DNA of 9,447 nt from Pseudomonadota bacterium. GTDB lineage: Bacteria > Myxococcota > UBA9042 > PHBI01. The stretch lies in assembly GCA_005788935.1 (NCBI GenBank), contig SYAK01000307.1:1-9447 (forward strand). The letters run 5' to 3'. Made by a program: the position numbers and the translations under genes. The first letter of the stretch is position 1. Each line of letters begins with the position of its first letter. Below the pieces are notes generated by a model. The model was not told the DNA's origin and made no database searches. It saw nothing but the letters and a program-made list of their open reading frames with translations. Shown in pieces: positions 1 to 5,536 of this stretch.

Positions 1-199
1 CGCCGACGCGGTGCGCTTCGAGCACATCACGTATGGCGATGCGCTCAACCTGAACCTCGGTGTCATGGACGCAACATCGATCAGCCTGTGCAAAGAGAAC
101 GGGCTGCCGATCCTCGTCTTCGACATGACCAAGCCGGGCAACATCCGCCGCGCGGTCGAGGGCACGGTCACGGCGACCGAGGTCAGCGACCGCAGCTGA
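1..199 (+). CDS. pyrH: UMP kinase, C-terminal end (partial)
   Basis: Last 65 residues of uridylate kinase, which phosphorylates UMP to UDP in cytoplasmic pyrimidine nucleotide synthesis. The frame is open from base 2; the 5' end lies outside the window. The tail reads [10 protein letters not shown], then L-G-V-M-D-A-T-S, then the [16 protein letters not shown] block near the C-terminus. This matches the end of bacterial hexameric UMP kinases (E. coli has VMDLAAF and LPIRVFNMNKPGALRRVV). The following gene is frr, the usual partner in the rpsB-tsf-pyrH-frr order, which supports the call. The identification is strong despite the short fragment. Confidence 0.93.
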   Translation, partial: ADAVRFEHITYGDALNLNLGVMDATSISLCKENGLPILVFDMTKPGNIRRAVEGTVTATEVSDRS

Positions 200-222
200 C
201 ACGACTGGCCGCGACCCGTGCA

Positions 223-241
223 GCCCGCTTGCCAAGCGGGC
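223..241. repeat. Perfect 9-bp inverted repeat in the pyrH-frr gap
   Basis: GCCCGCTTG, one base, then its exact complement CAAGCGGGC. As RNA it would form a 7-bp GC-rich stem with a 5-base loop. It begins 24 bases after the pyrH stop. No T-run follows, so it is not a classical intrinsic terminator. Its right half overlaps the candidate -35 box of frr, so it could be a weak terminator, an attenuating hairpin or an operator. Confidence 0.45.
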
Positions 242-256
242 GACGTGCGCTACAGT
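229..256 (+). promoter_or_regulatory. Candidate sigma-70-type promoter for frr
   Basis: TTGCCA (229-234), a 16-base spacer and TACAGT (251-256) lie about 70 bases before the frr start. The boxes match TTGACA/TATAAT at 5 of 6 and 4 of 6 positions. This would allow frr to be transcribed apart from pyrH across the 127-base gap. It is a visual match only; transcript mapping would decide it. Confidence 0.4.
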
Positions 257-326
257 GGCGCCGGTCCCCGGAGCGGGCGGCGCACTGCCCCCTCCCCTTT
301 CTCACTGTTGCTTGCGAGAGGCCGAG

Positions 327-872
327 ATGCTCGACGAGATCGTTCAGGACACCCGCGATTCCCTCATCAAGGTCAAGGACGCCTTCAAGCGCGAGCTCGT
401 GCGGCTGCGCACGGGGCGCGCGAACCTCGCGATCCTCGACGGTGTGCGCGTCGAGTACTACGGCGCGATGACGCCGCTGAACCAGGTCGCGGCGCTCAAC
501 ATCGCGGACCCGCGCCTCATCACCGTCAAGCCGTGGGACAAGAGCCTGCTGACCGCGATCGAGAAGGCCATCGTGAGCGCCAACATCGGCATCACACCCG
601 GCAACGACGGCGAAATCATTCGCCTCCCGGTCCCGCCGCTGACGGGTGAGGTGCGCAAGAACCTCGTGAAGGAGCTGAAGAAAAAGACCGAGGACGCGCG
701 CGTCGCCGCACGCAACGTCCGCCGCGACGCCAACCAGTTGCTGAAGGAGGCGGAGCTCAGCGAGGACGACGAGGCGCGCGGGCTGAAGAGCATCCAGAAG
801 CTCCTTGACGACTCCGTCGCCGACATCGAGCGCGACGCCGACGCCAAGGAGAAGGAGCTGATGGAGGTCTGA
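327..872 (+). CDS. frr: Ribosome recycling factor
   Basis: A 181-residue protein (E. coli RRF is 185) that, with EF-G, splits the post-termination 70S ribosome in the cytoplasm. Conserved RRF landmarks are in order: the R-T-G-R-A motif at residues 28-32, V-E-Y-Y-G then T-P-L-N-Q at 42-53, R-L-P-V-P-P-L-T at 99-106, the K-x-L-K-K-K-type helix at about 114-121, and N-V-R-R-D-A-N at 130-136. A charged helix that closes the three-helix domain I ends the protein. The ATG at 327 is preferred over upstream in-frame starts because it gives the standard family N-terminus and has GAGAGG (316-321) five bases upstream. It follows pyrH in the conserved order, but separated by 127 bases that hold a hairpin and a promoter-like sequence. 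Confidence 0.97.
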   Translation: MLDEIVQDTRDSLIKVKDAFKRELVRLRTGRANLAILDGVRVEYYGAMTPLNQVAALNIADPRLITVKPWDKSLLTAIEKAIVSANIGITPGNDGEIIRLPVPPLTGEVRKNLVKELKKKTEDARVAARNVRRDANQLLKEAELSEDDEARGLKSIQKLLDDSVADIERDADAKEKELMEV

Positions 873-896
873 GGTCAGCGACTCGGCGTGGGCGGC

Positions 897-917
897 GGCG
901 GGTCCTTTCGTCCCGCC
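897..917. terminator. Weak hairpin after frr
   Basis: GGCGGG (897-902) and CCCGCC (912-917) can pair around a 9-base loop, 24 bases beyond the frr stop. No T-tract follows. It is a possible end point for frr transcription, but such stems arise easily in GC-rich DNA. Confidence 0.25.
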
Positions 918-1056
918 CGCGGCCGCGCCCGTTCTGGCCAGACCCCGCTGGCGCGCGCTCGCTGGCACTTGACGGACGGTGCTTGCCACAACGCGGCGAG
1001 ACGCGGTGGCGGCGGGTGGTCTTGCAGCCCGCTTGGCAACGCGCGACACTCGCGGG

Positions 1057-1767
1057 ATGCAAGTCCCCCGCCGCGTCGCGCTGACAGCCCTCCTCCTTGC
1101 GCCGCTCGCCACGGCCTGCGCCACCGCCTCGAACGCGACGCGCGGCGCTGCAACGGACTGCCCGGTCTGCGAGGTGGCCCCACCGCTGCCTCAACTGCAG
1201 GTCCCAGCGCTCATCGACCACCGGGCGGACACCCCCGAGCTCGACCGGTCCAGCACGGTCTCCCTCGAGGCCTTCTCGGCCGATGGCGCGCTCGTCCTGC
1301 TGCGGGTCGATGACAGCGCGCGCGGGCTCGCCTTCATCGCGCTGTGCCTCGACGGGTCGAAGCAGCCGCGCCACTTCCCCGCCGACGGCTCGCTCGAGCG
1401 CGACGTGCGCCAGAGAGGGCTCCGGGCGCTCGGTCCCAAGCCGGTGACGCACTGGTCGGCCCGGCACCCGACGACGGGGCACGAGGTCGCGTTCTCGGAG
1501 ACCGCGACGGCCTTCGCGGTCCTGACCGAGGTCGACGGCTCGGAGGCGCGCTTCCCGTTGGCGCTCCTGCCGCGACACGCGACCGAAGGCGCCGGGGGCC
1601 CGCAGCCGGCCTCGGCGACCAAGCACGTGCTGGCCTGGGCGCCCGGAGGCGGACACCTCGTCGTGATCTACGGCCAGCTGACCCGTGATGCACCAGCCCT
1701 CCGGGCGGATCGGTGGTACATCATCCCGGCCTCATCGAGCGCAGCCGAGGCGTCGACGGCGCCCTGA
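1057..1767 (+). CDS. Putative lipoprotein of unknown function
   Basis: A 236-residue protein I do not recognise. The ATG at 1057 opens with a short basic stretch (Q-V-P-R-R), a hydrophobic run, and the lipobox L-A-T-A-C with Cys21, so I predict export and lipidation at the membrane. The longer in-frame start at 979 would bury this signal and is rejected. After Cys21 come a short linker and a C-P-V-C pair (residues 35-38) that could form a disulfide or bind metal. The rest looks beta-rich: the segments around 71-86 (A-F-S-A-D-G-A-L-V-L-L) and 190-206 (A-W-A-P-G-G-G-H-L-V-V-I-Y) resemble strands of WD40/TolB-like propeller blades, too few for a full propeller. There is no strong ribosome site before 1057. 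It faces the acidic-protein gene tail to tail and may form a single-gene unit. Confidence 0.75.
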   Translation: MQVPRRVALTALLLAPLATACATASNATRGAATDCPVCEVAPPLPQLQVPALIDHRADTPELDRSSTVSLEAFSADGALVLLRVDDSARGLAFIALCLDGSKQPRHFPADGSLERDVRQRGLRALGPKPVTHWSARHPTTGHEVAFSETATAFAVLTEVDGSEARFPLALLPRHATEGAGGPQPASATKHVLAWAPGGGHLVVIYGQLTRDAPALRADRWYIIPASSSAAEASTAP

Positions 1768-1888
1768 CGCGGGCCCCCACGTCGGCGAGCCACTCGCGCG
1801 GACGGTGCGCGTCGGGGGACCTTCGATGAGCGAGGTGACGCAGGAGCGGCGCGGACCGATCCTGCCTCCCGAGCACAGACGGGCGGCT

Positions 1889-2191
1889 TCAGCCCTCGTC
1901 TTCGTCGTCCTCTTCGAAGTCCTCGTCGTCATCCTCGAAGTCGTCGTCGTCGAAGTCATCGTCCTCGAAGTCGTCCTCGTCGTCCTCGTCGTCTTCATCG
2001 TCTTCGACGTCGTCCTCGTCGTCCTCGAACTCCTCGTCGTCCGCTTCCTCGTCCTCGACGTCTTCTTCTTCGTCGTCGTCGTCCTCGTCGTCCTGGTCGT
2101 CATCGTCTTCGAAGTCGTCGTCCTCGTCCTCGTCCTCGCGGCCGAGCGTGAAGATGTTGCGGTTTTCCCAGGGCGTTTCGTGGAGCAGCAT
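1889..2191 (-). CDS. Extremely acidic Asp/Glu-repeat protein
   Basis: A 100-residue protein with two parts. Residues 1-18 (M-L-L-H-E-T-P-W-E-N-R-N-I-F-T-L-G-R) look like an ordinary folded or docking segment. Residues 19-100 contain 71 Asp/Glu out of 82, broken only by five Phe in the C-terminal half plus one early Phe, two Val, one Ala, one Gln and the final Gly. The ATG at 2191 is chosen because GAGAGGG lies about 4 bases upstream on the coding strand; the start at 2248 would add an unsupported basic leader. No signal peptide is visible, so it is probably cytoplasmic. The tail could be a disordered polyanion, a cation buffer or a nucleic-acid mimic; the sequence does not tell which. On the plus strand the repeat gives a spurious Val/Leu-rich frame. 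I know no family name for it. Confidence 0.72.
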   Translation of the reverse strand: MLLHETPWENRNIFTLGREDEDEDDDFEDDDDQDDEDDDDEEEDVEDEEADDEEFEDDEDDVEDDEDDEDDEDDFEDDDFDDDDFEDDDEDFEEDDEDEG

Positions 2192-2298
2192 GATCCCTCT
2201 CGCTTGCGTTGGCGTGCCTTGAAGTCTCCGAGGGGGCCCACGGCGCACGCGCCGATGGCCGTCATTCAGGCCCGCCTTTCCTGCCCTCTGGGGGCGGA

Positions 2299-2322
2299 GG
2301 TGTCAAGGCCCGGCCTGTCACC
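2299..2322. promoter_or_regulatory. Imperfect inverted repeat between divergent genes (candidate operator)
   Basis: GGTGTCAAGGCC, a central C, then GGCCTGTCACC: the arms match apart from one inserted base and a substitution, with a perfect AGGCC-C-GGCCT core at 2306-2316. It lies in the 215-base region shared by the acidic-protein gene (minus) and the thioesterase gene (plus). On the minus strand it contains a perfect TTGACA (2306 down to 2301), although no good -10 box follows at 16-18 bases. A regulator-binding site is plausible but unproven. Confidence 0.35.
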
Positions 2323-2346
2323 ATCATGCGTACACGCCCCACGGAT

Positions 2347-2375
2347 TTGACCTCGGCGTCACCCGTGCGCATCGT
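2347..2375 (+). promoter_or_regulatory. Candidate promoter for the thioesterase gene
   Basis: TTGACC (2347-2352), a 17-base spacer and CATCGT (2370-2375) lie about 30 bases before the ATG at 2407. The -35 box is 5/6 to consensus, but the -10 box only 3/6, so this is a weak call made on position and spacing. Confidence 0.3.
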
Positions 2376-2406
2376 CTCGCGGCACGCCGCACCCCCTGGA
2401 GTCCGC

Positions 2407-2901
2407 ATGGAGCTCGACGCCCTCCTCGAAGGCTACCCGGTCGTCATCTCGCTCCCCGTCTCCTGGGGCGACATGGACGCCTTTCAGCATGTCAACAGCA
2501 CGCGATTCTTCCGCTATTTCGAAGAGGCGCGCATCGCGTGGTTCGAGCGCACGGGGCTCTTTGACCTCGGGCGCGACGTCTTCGCCGACGGCGGGCGCGG
2601 GGTCGGTCCTGTCGTCGCCCACACCGGTTGCCGTTTCCATGCACCGCTGCGTTACCCTGACGAGGTCCGCATCGGGGCGAAGGTCGTGCGGGTCGGGGTG
2701 CATTCGTTCGAGATGGAGTACCGCGTCGTGTCGGTCGCGCTGCACGCGCTCGCGGCCTCGGGGACAGCGGTCATCGTGGCCTTCGACTTCGCCGCCGAGA
2801 CCAAGACGCCGCTGCCCGAGAGCTGGCGGCGTGCGCTCTCCCACGTCGAGAACTGCGTCATCGGCGGGGACGCGCCCGATGACGGTGCCGACAAGGGCTG
2901 A
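2407..2901 (+). CDS. Hotdog-fold acyl-CoA thioesterase (4HBT family)
   Basis: A 164-residue protein, typical of single-domain 4-hydroxybenzoyl-CoA thioesterase/YbgC-like enzymes, which hydrolyse acyl-CoA or acyl-ACP thioesters in the cytoplasm. The N-terminal signature W-G-D-M-D-A-F-Q-H-V-N-S (residues 20-31), followed by R-F-F-R-Y-F-E-E-A-R, is the family hallmark; Asp24 aligns with the catalytic Asp of the Pseudomonas 4-hydroxybenzoyl-CoA thioesterase. A second strand-rich part (about 86-131) supplies the beta sheet. The ATG at 2407 has GGAG (2398-2401) five bases upstream and starts the family domain directly; earlier in-frame starts add low-complexity sequence. The substrate cannot be told from sequence. 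It is divergent from the acidic-protein gene and ends 24 bases before the convergent NTAQ1-like gene. Confidence 0.9.
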   Translation: MELDALLEGYPVVISLPVSWGDMDAFQHVNSTRFFRYFEEARIAWFERTGLFDLGRDVFADGGRGVGPVVAHTGCRFHAPLRYPDEVRIGAKVVRVGVHSFEMEYRVVSVALHALAASGTAVIVAFDFAAETKTPLPESWRRALSHVENCVIGGDAPDDGADKG

Positions 2902-2925
2902 GCAGCCCGACGGCGCGGTGCGCAG

Positions 2926-3480
2926 TCAGCCCGGGCATGTCGCGAAACGGCTCAGCTGATTGAGGTCGCAGGTGAACCCGCGCGACGGATCCTCGTGGGT
3001 GACGTCCCACCAGGCTGGCAGCGTGTGGGTCGGGGCCCCGAGGCGGCCGGGACGCGGCGGGGCCCAGGGCGGGGGAGGTGCCAGCCAGGCCCCGTCAGGG
3101 CCCCGCATGTGCGACCGATCACTCGTGAAATCATCGAGATACCAAGCGGCGGGTGCCACCCGGAATCGCGGGCGCAGGTCGTCGGGAACCGCGTCGCCGC
3201 GCGGGAAGGTCGCGTGGCACCACGCAGCAAAGGGCAAGCTCTCACCCGCAGTGCAGTCCGGGTCGTCGATCGTGGCGCCAGCCGCCGAGACGGTCAGCGA
3301 CACGACGTGATAGTCCCAGATGACCGCCTCGCCCGGGGCCGCGGCGCGCTGCGACCAGCAGGCGACCGAGCGGTGCGCGTTGCTGATGAAGACGACGTGA
3401 CGCCCCGCGAGGTCTGGTGCGAGCGCGCGGACACGTTGCCAGATGTTTTCTTCGCACCACATCGCCGCATAGGGCATCAT
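2926..3480 (-). CDS. Protein N-terminal glutamine amidohydrolase (NTAQ1-like)
   Basis: A 184-residue homologue of eukaryotic NTAQ1 (human about 205), which deamidates N-terminal Gln of proteins to Glu, a tertiary step of the N-degron pathway. Matches are dense: W-C-E-E-N-I-W (residues 8-14) holds the nucleophile Cys9; V-F-I-S-N (30-34) is conserved; V-I-W-D-Y-H-V-V (53-60) holds His58; I-D-D-P-D (71-75) places Asp73 at human Asp97; F-R-V-A-P-A (106-111) and S-D-R-S-H-M with P-P-P-P-W (120-139) follow; D-L-N-Q-L-S-R-F (172-179) resembles the human T-L-S-E-F-T-H-R-F end. Human catalytic residues Cys28, His81 and Asp97 are thus all present. The ATG at 3480 has GGAAAG about 6-7 bases upstream; longer starts run into the divergent lipoprotein gene. 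No signal peptide, so cytoplasmic. The family call is strong; activity in this organism is inferred. Confidence 0.88.
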   Translation of the reverse strand: MMPYAAMWCEENIWQRVRALAPDLAGRHVVFISNAHRSVACWSQRAAAPGEAVIWDYHVVSLTVSAAGATIDDPDCTAGESLPFAAWCHATFPRGDAVPDDLRPRFRVAPAAWYLDDFTSDRSHMRGPDGAWLAPPPPWAPPRPGRLGAPTHTLPAWWDVTHEDPSRGFTCDLNQLSRFATCPG

Positions 3481-3526
3481 GAACGCTTTCCGGGGTTGTG
3501 CCCCGCCCTCCCGAGGTGTCTCCACG

Positions 3527-4726
3527 ATGCATCCTGCACCCGCCCGCCGCCACGGCGCCAGCCTGTCTTTTCTCGTCATCGCGCTCGGCACGGCTGGCTG
3601 CGGCGAAGACTCCGCAACGCCCGCTGGCGCAGCCGACACGATCGCGTCAACTGACACCCTCACGGCTCAGCGTGACGGGTCGACCCCGGCCGACGCGGCG
3701 CCACCGGCCGCGGACACCGGCCCAGCCCCGGATGACACGACGGGTGACGCGGCGCCCGACGTCGGCGCGGGCTTCGACGTGGTCGTGCCCGCGGACGACG
3801 CCACCTCGGGGAGTGAGGACACAGCAGCACCCGCGGTCGATGAAGACGGCGACGGCGCGGCGGACGACGGCGACAACTGCCTCGCGCTCTTCAACCCGAA
3901 TCAGGCCGACGCGGACCTCGACGGCATCGGGGACGCCTGTGACCCGACGAACGACGACAGCGACGGTGACCGCATCCCGACCGCCGCCGACCCCTTCCCC
4001 GACGACGCGAACCGCCCGGGCATGGCGGCACCGAATACCGTCTACGCGCACACAGCCACCGAGCTGTTCCGGATGGACGTCAAGACCATGACGCTCGTGT
4101 CGGTCGCCCGCTTCCGATTCCCGTCCGGGACGCAGAGCGCCAACATGACCGACCTCGCGATCGACCGGCACGGCGTGCTCGGGGGCGTGAGCTTCAACGA
4201 CATCTTCCTCATTCACCCGAACACGGCCGAGTGCTGGCGCATCGGGGCCCTCCCGCGCTCGTTCAACGGCCTGAGCTACATCCCGGCCGCCGCGTCGGGG
4301 CAGGCGGCGGACATGCTCGTCGGGATCTCGCTCGAGGGCGAGTGGTGGCGGGTCGACCTTGGCACAGGCAGTGCCGCGCCGACCGCGACGACGACACTCA
4401 TCGGGAGCTACGGGGGCGGCTGGAGGTCGAGCGGCGACGTCTTCTCGATCGTCGGCGTCGGGACCTTCGCCGCGGTCGACAACGGGGGCGTCGACCAGCT
4501 CGCCGAGGTCAACCCGGCCAACGGCAGCATCGTGCGGCTCCTCGGCGAGCTCGGCGGGAAGACCGCGGTCTATGGCCTCGCGGGCTGGTCGGGGCGCGTC
4601 TTCGCGTTCGACGAGTCGGGGGAAATCATGGCGCTCGATGCGACGACTGGCGCCATCACGTCCCGCACGCGGACGGTGCACGCGTGGTGGGGGGCTGGCG
4701 TCCGCACCATCATCGACGAGGACTGA
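3527..4726 (+). CDS. Lipoprotein with thrombospondin type 3-like calcium-binding repeats
   Basis: A 399-residue predicted lipoprotein. The ATG at 3527 has GAGGTG (3513-3518) eight bases upstream and starts a basic, then hydrophobic signal (residues 6-24) ending in T-A-G-C with Cys25. Residues 26-104 are a disordered Ala/Asp/Thr/Pro linker. Residues 105-160 hold TSP3-type D-x-D-x-D-G repeats: D-E-D-G-D-G, D-N-C, N-P-N-Q-A-D-A-D-L-D-G-I-G-D-A-C-D, then D-S-D-G-D. These are known calcium ligands, with Cys118 and Cys138 able to form the usual disulfide. Residues 168-399 are beta-rich with repeated V-x-x-V/A-D and G-x-x-x-x-L-D-x-x-T-G motifs, suggesting a small beta-propeller like those of large myxobacterial surface lipoproteins. 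It starts 46 bases from the divergent NTAQ1-like gene and heads a three-gene operon. The partner or ligand is unknown. Confidence 0.88.
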   Translation: MHPAPARRHGASLSFLVIALGTAGCGEDSATPAGAADTIASTDTLTAQRDGSTPADAAPPAADTGPAPDDTTGDAAPDVGAGFDVVVPADDATSGSEDTAAPAVDEDGDGAADDGDNCLALFNPNQADADLDGIGDACDPTNDDSDGDRIPTAADPFPDDANRPGMAAPNTVYAHTATELFRMDVKTMTLVSVARFRFPSGTQSANMTDLAIDRHGVLGGVSFNDIFLIHPNTAECWRIGALPRSFNGLSYIPAAASGQAADMLVGISLEGEWWRVDLGTGSAAPTATTTLIGSYGGGWRSSGDVFSIVGVGTFAAVDNGGVDQLAEVNPANGSIVRLLGELGGKTAVYGLAGWSGRVFAFDESGEIMALDATTGAITSRTRTVHAWWGAGVRTIIDED

Positions 4727-4729
4727 GCG

Positions 4730-5530
4730 ATGCGCTGGCGTGTCCTGAGCCTCCTCATCCTGGCGCACGCCAGCTGCGCGACGTCGCCTGCGACCCCGCC
4801 CGCAGCGGGGCTCGGGGCCGCACCCGACCCGTCCGCGACACCGCTGAACGAAGGGGTCGGACCAGCGGGCCCCGTGTCCCATCGCCTCCACGACGCACAC
4901 GCGCACCCGCACGGCCGAGACGGTCGCGACCCCAACCATGGCAACCACCCGATGCCCCATCGCTTCGACGACGCGGCGCGCTGGGCCGCCGTCTTCGACG
5001 CACCCGAGCGCGACGCGTGGCAGCGGCCGACCGTGGTCGTGGCGGCCCTCGTCGGGGCGCGCGAGGACCTCGTCGTGGCCGACATCGGCGCTGGCACCGG
5101 CTACTTCGCGGTCCACTTCGCGCGCGCCCTACCAGCGGGGCGCGTCATCGCGGCGGACATCGAGCCGACGCTGCTGGCGTGGGTGGCGGAGCGGGCGCAG
5201 ACGGCAGGGCTCATGAACCTGACGACCCACCTGACGCCTCCCGACGGGCTCGCGTGGGGGGCTGACATGCCACGCATCGACCTCGCCTTCAGCTGCAACA
5301 CGTACCACCACATCGCCGACCGACCGCGCTACTTCGCCGGAGTCCGGGCCGCACTCGCGCCTCGCGGGCGTCTGGCCATCGTCGACTTCACGCCCGACAG
5401 CCCGCGCGGCCCGGCGAGGCACCACCGCGTGCCCCCCGAGGTGGTCATCGCCGAGCTCGCCGAGGCCGGGTTCCGCATGGTGGCGCGCCTCGATCTGCTG
5501 CCCGACCAGTTCCTGCTGGTCTTCGAGTGA
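4730..5530 (+). CDS. Class I SAM-dependent methyltransferase with lipoprotein signal
   Basis: A 266-residue protein. Residues 1-16 look like a lipoprotein signal: R-W-R, a hydrophobic run, then A-H-A-S-C with Cys16. A Pro/Ala linker follows, then a His-rich stretch (eight His in residues 51-77). The catalytic domain starts at H-R-F-D-D-A (77-82) and E-R-D-A-W-Q-R-P (93-100). The SAM-binding motif I is V-A-D-I-G-A-G-T-G-Y-F (116-126), the ribose-binding acidic residue is Asp143 in A-A-D-I-E-P, motif II is I-D-L-A-F-S-C-N-T-Y-H-H-I (183-195) and motif III is L-A-P-R-G-R-L-A-I-V-D-F (209-220). The fold is intact; the substrate is unknown. The start is 3 bases after the upstream stop, so translation is probably coupled. 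If lipidated, the enzyme would sit outside the cytoplasm, where SAM is not expected. Confidence 0.88.
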   Translation: MRWRVLSLLILAHASCATSPATPPAAGLGAAPDPSATPLNEGVGPAGPVSHRLHDAHAHPHGRDGRDPNHGNHPMPHRFDDAARWAAVFDAPERDAWQRPTVVVAALVGAREDLVVADIGAGTGYFAVHFARALPAGRVIAADIEPTLLAWVAERAQTAGLMNLTTHLTPPDGLAWGADMPRIDLAFSCNTYHHIADRPRYFAGVRAALAPRGRLAIVDFTPDSPRGPARHHRVPPEVVIAELAEAGFRMVARLDLLPDQFLLVFE

Positions 5531-5536
5531 GCGGCC

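Noticed and set aside
183..1124. 313-residue minus-strand frame opposite frr
   Set aside because: Entirely explained as the antisense of frr and its flanks; no recognised motif.
1768..1888. Gap between the convergent lipoprotein and acidic-protein genes
   Set aside because: Looked for a terminator or small gene; only short 4-5 bp GC stems are present, no convincing feature.
1897..2140. Trinucleotide TCG/TCC-rich tract as a possible CRISPR array or tandem repeat element
   Set aside because: There are no constant-length repeats with unique spacers; the periodicity is the 3-base codon rhythm of the acidic protein.
1685..2350. 221-residue plus-strand frame rich in Val and Leu that looks like a membrane protein
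   Set aside because: It is the complement of the Asp/Glu repeat: GAC/GAG codons read backwards give GTC/CTC. It overlaps the end of the lipoprotein gene and has no good ribosome site.
3647..5116. 489-residue open frame on the minus strand
   Set aside because: Lies antisense to two well-supported lipoprotein genes, has Arg/Gly/Ala-rich composition typical of GC-rich shadow frames, and shows no motifs.
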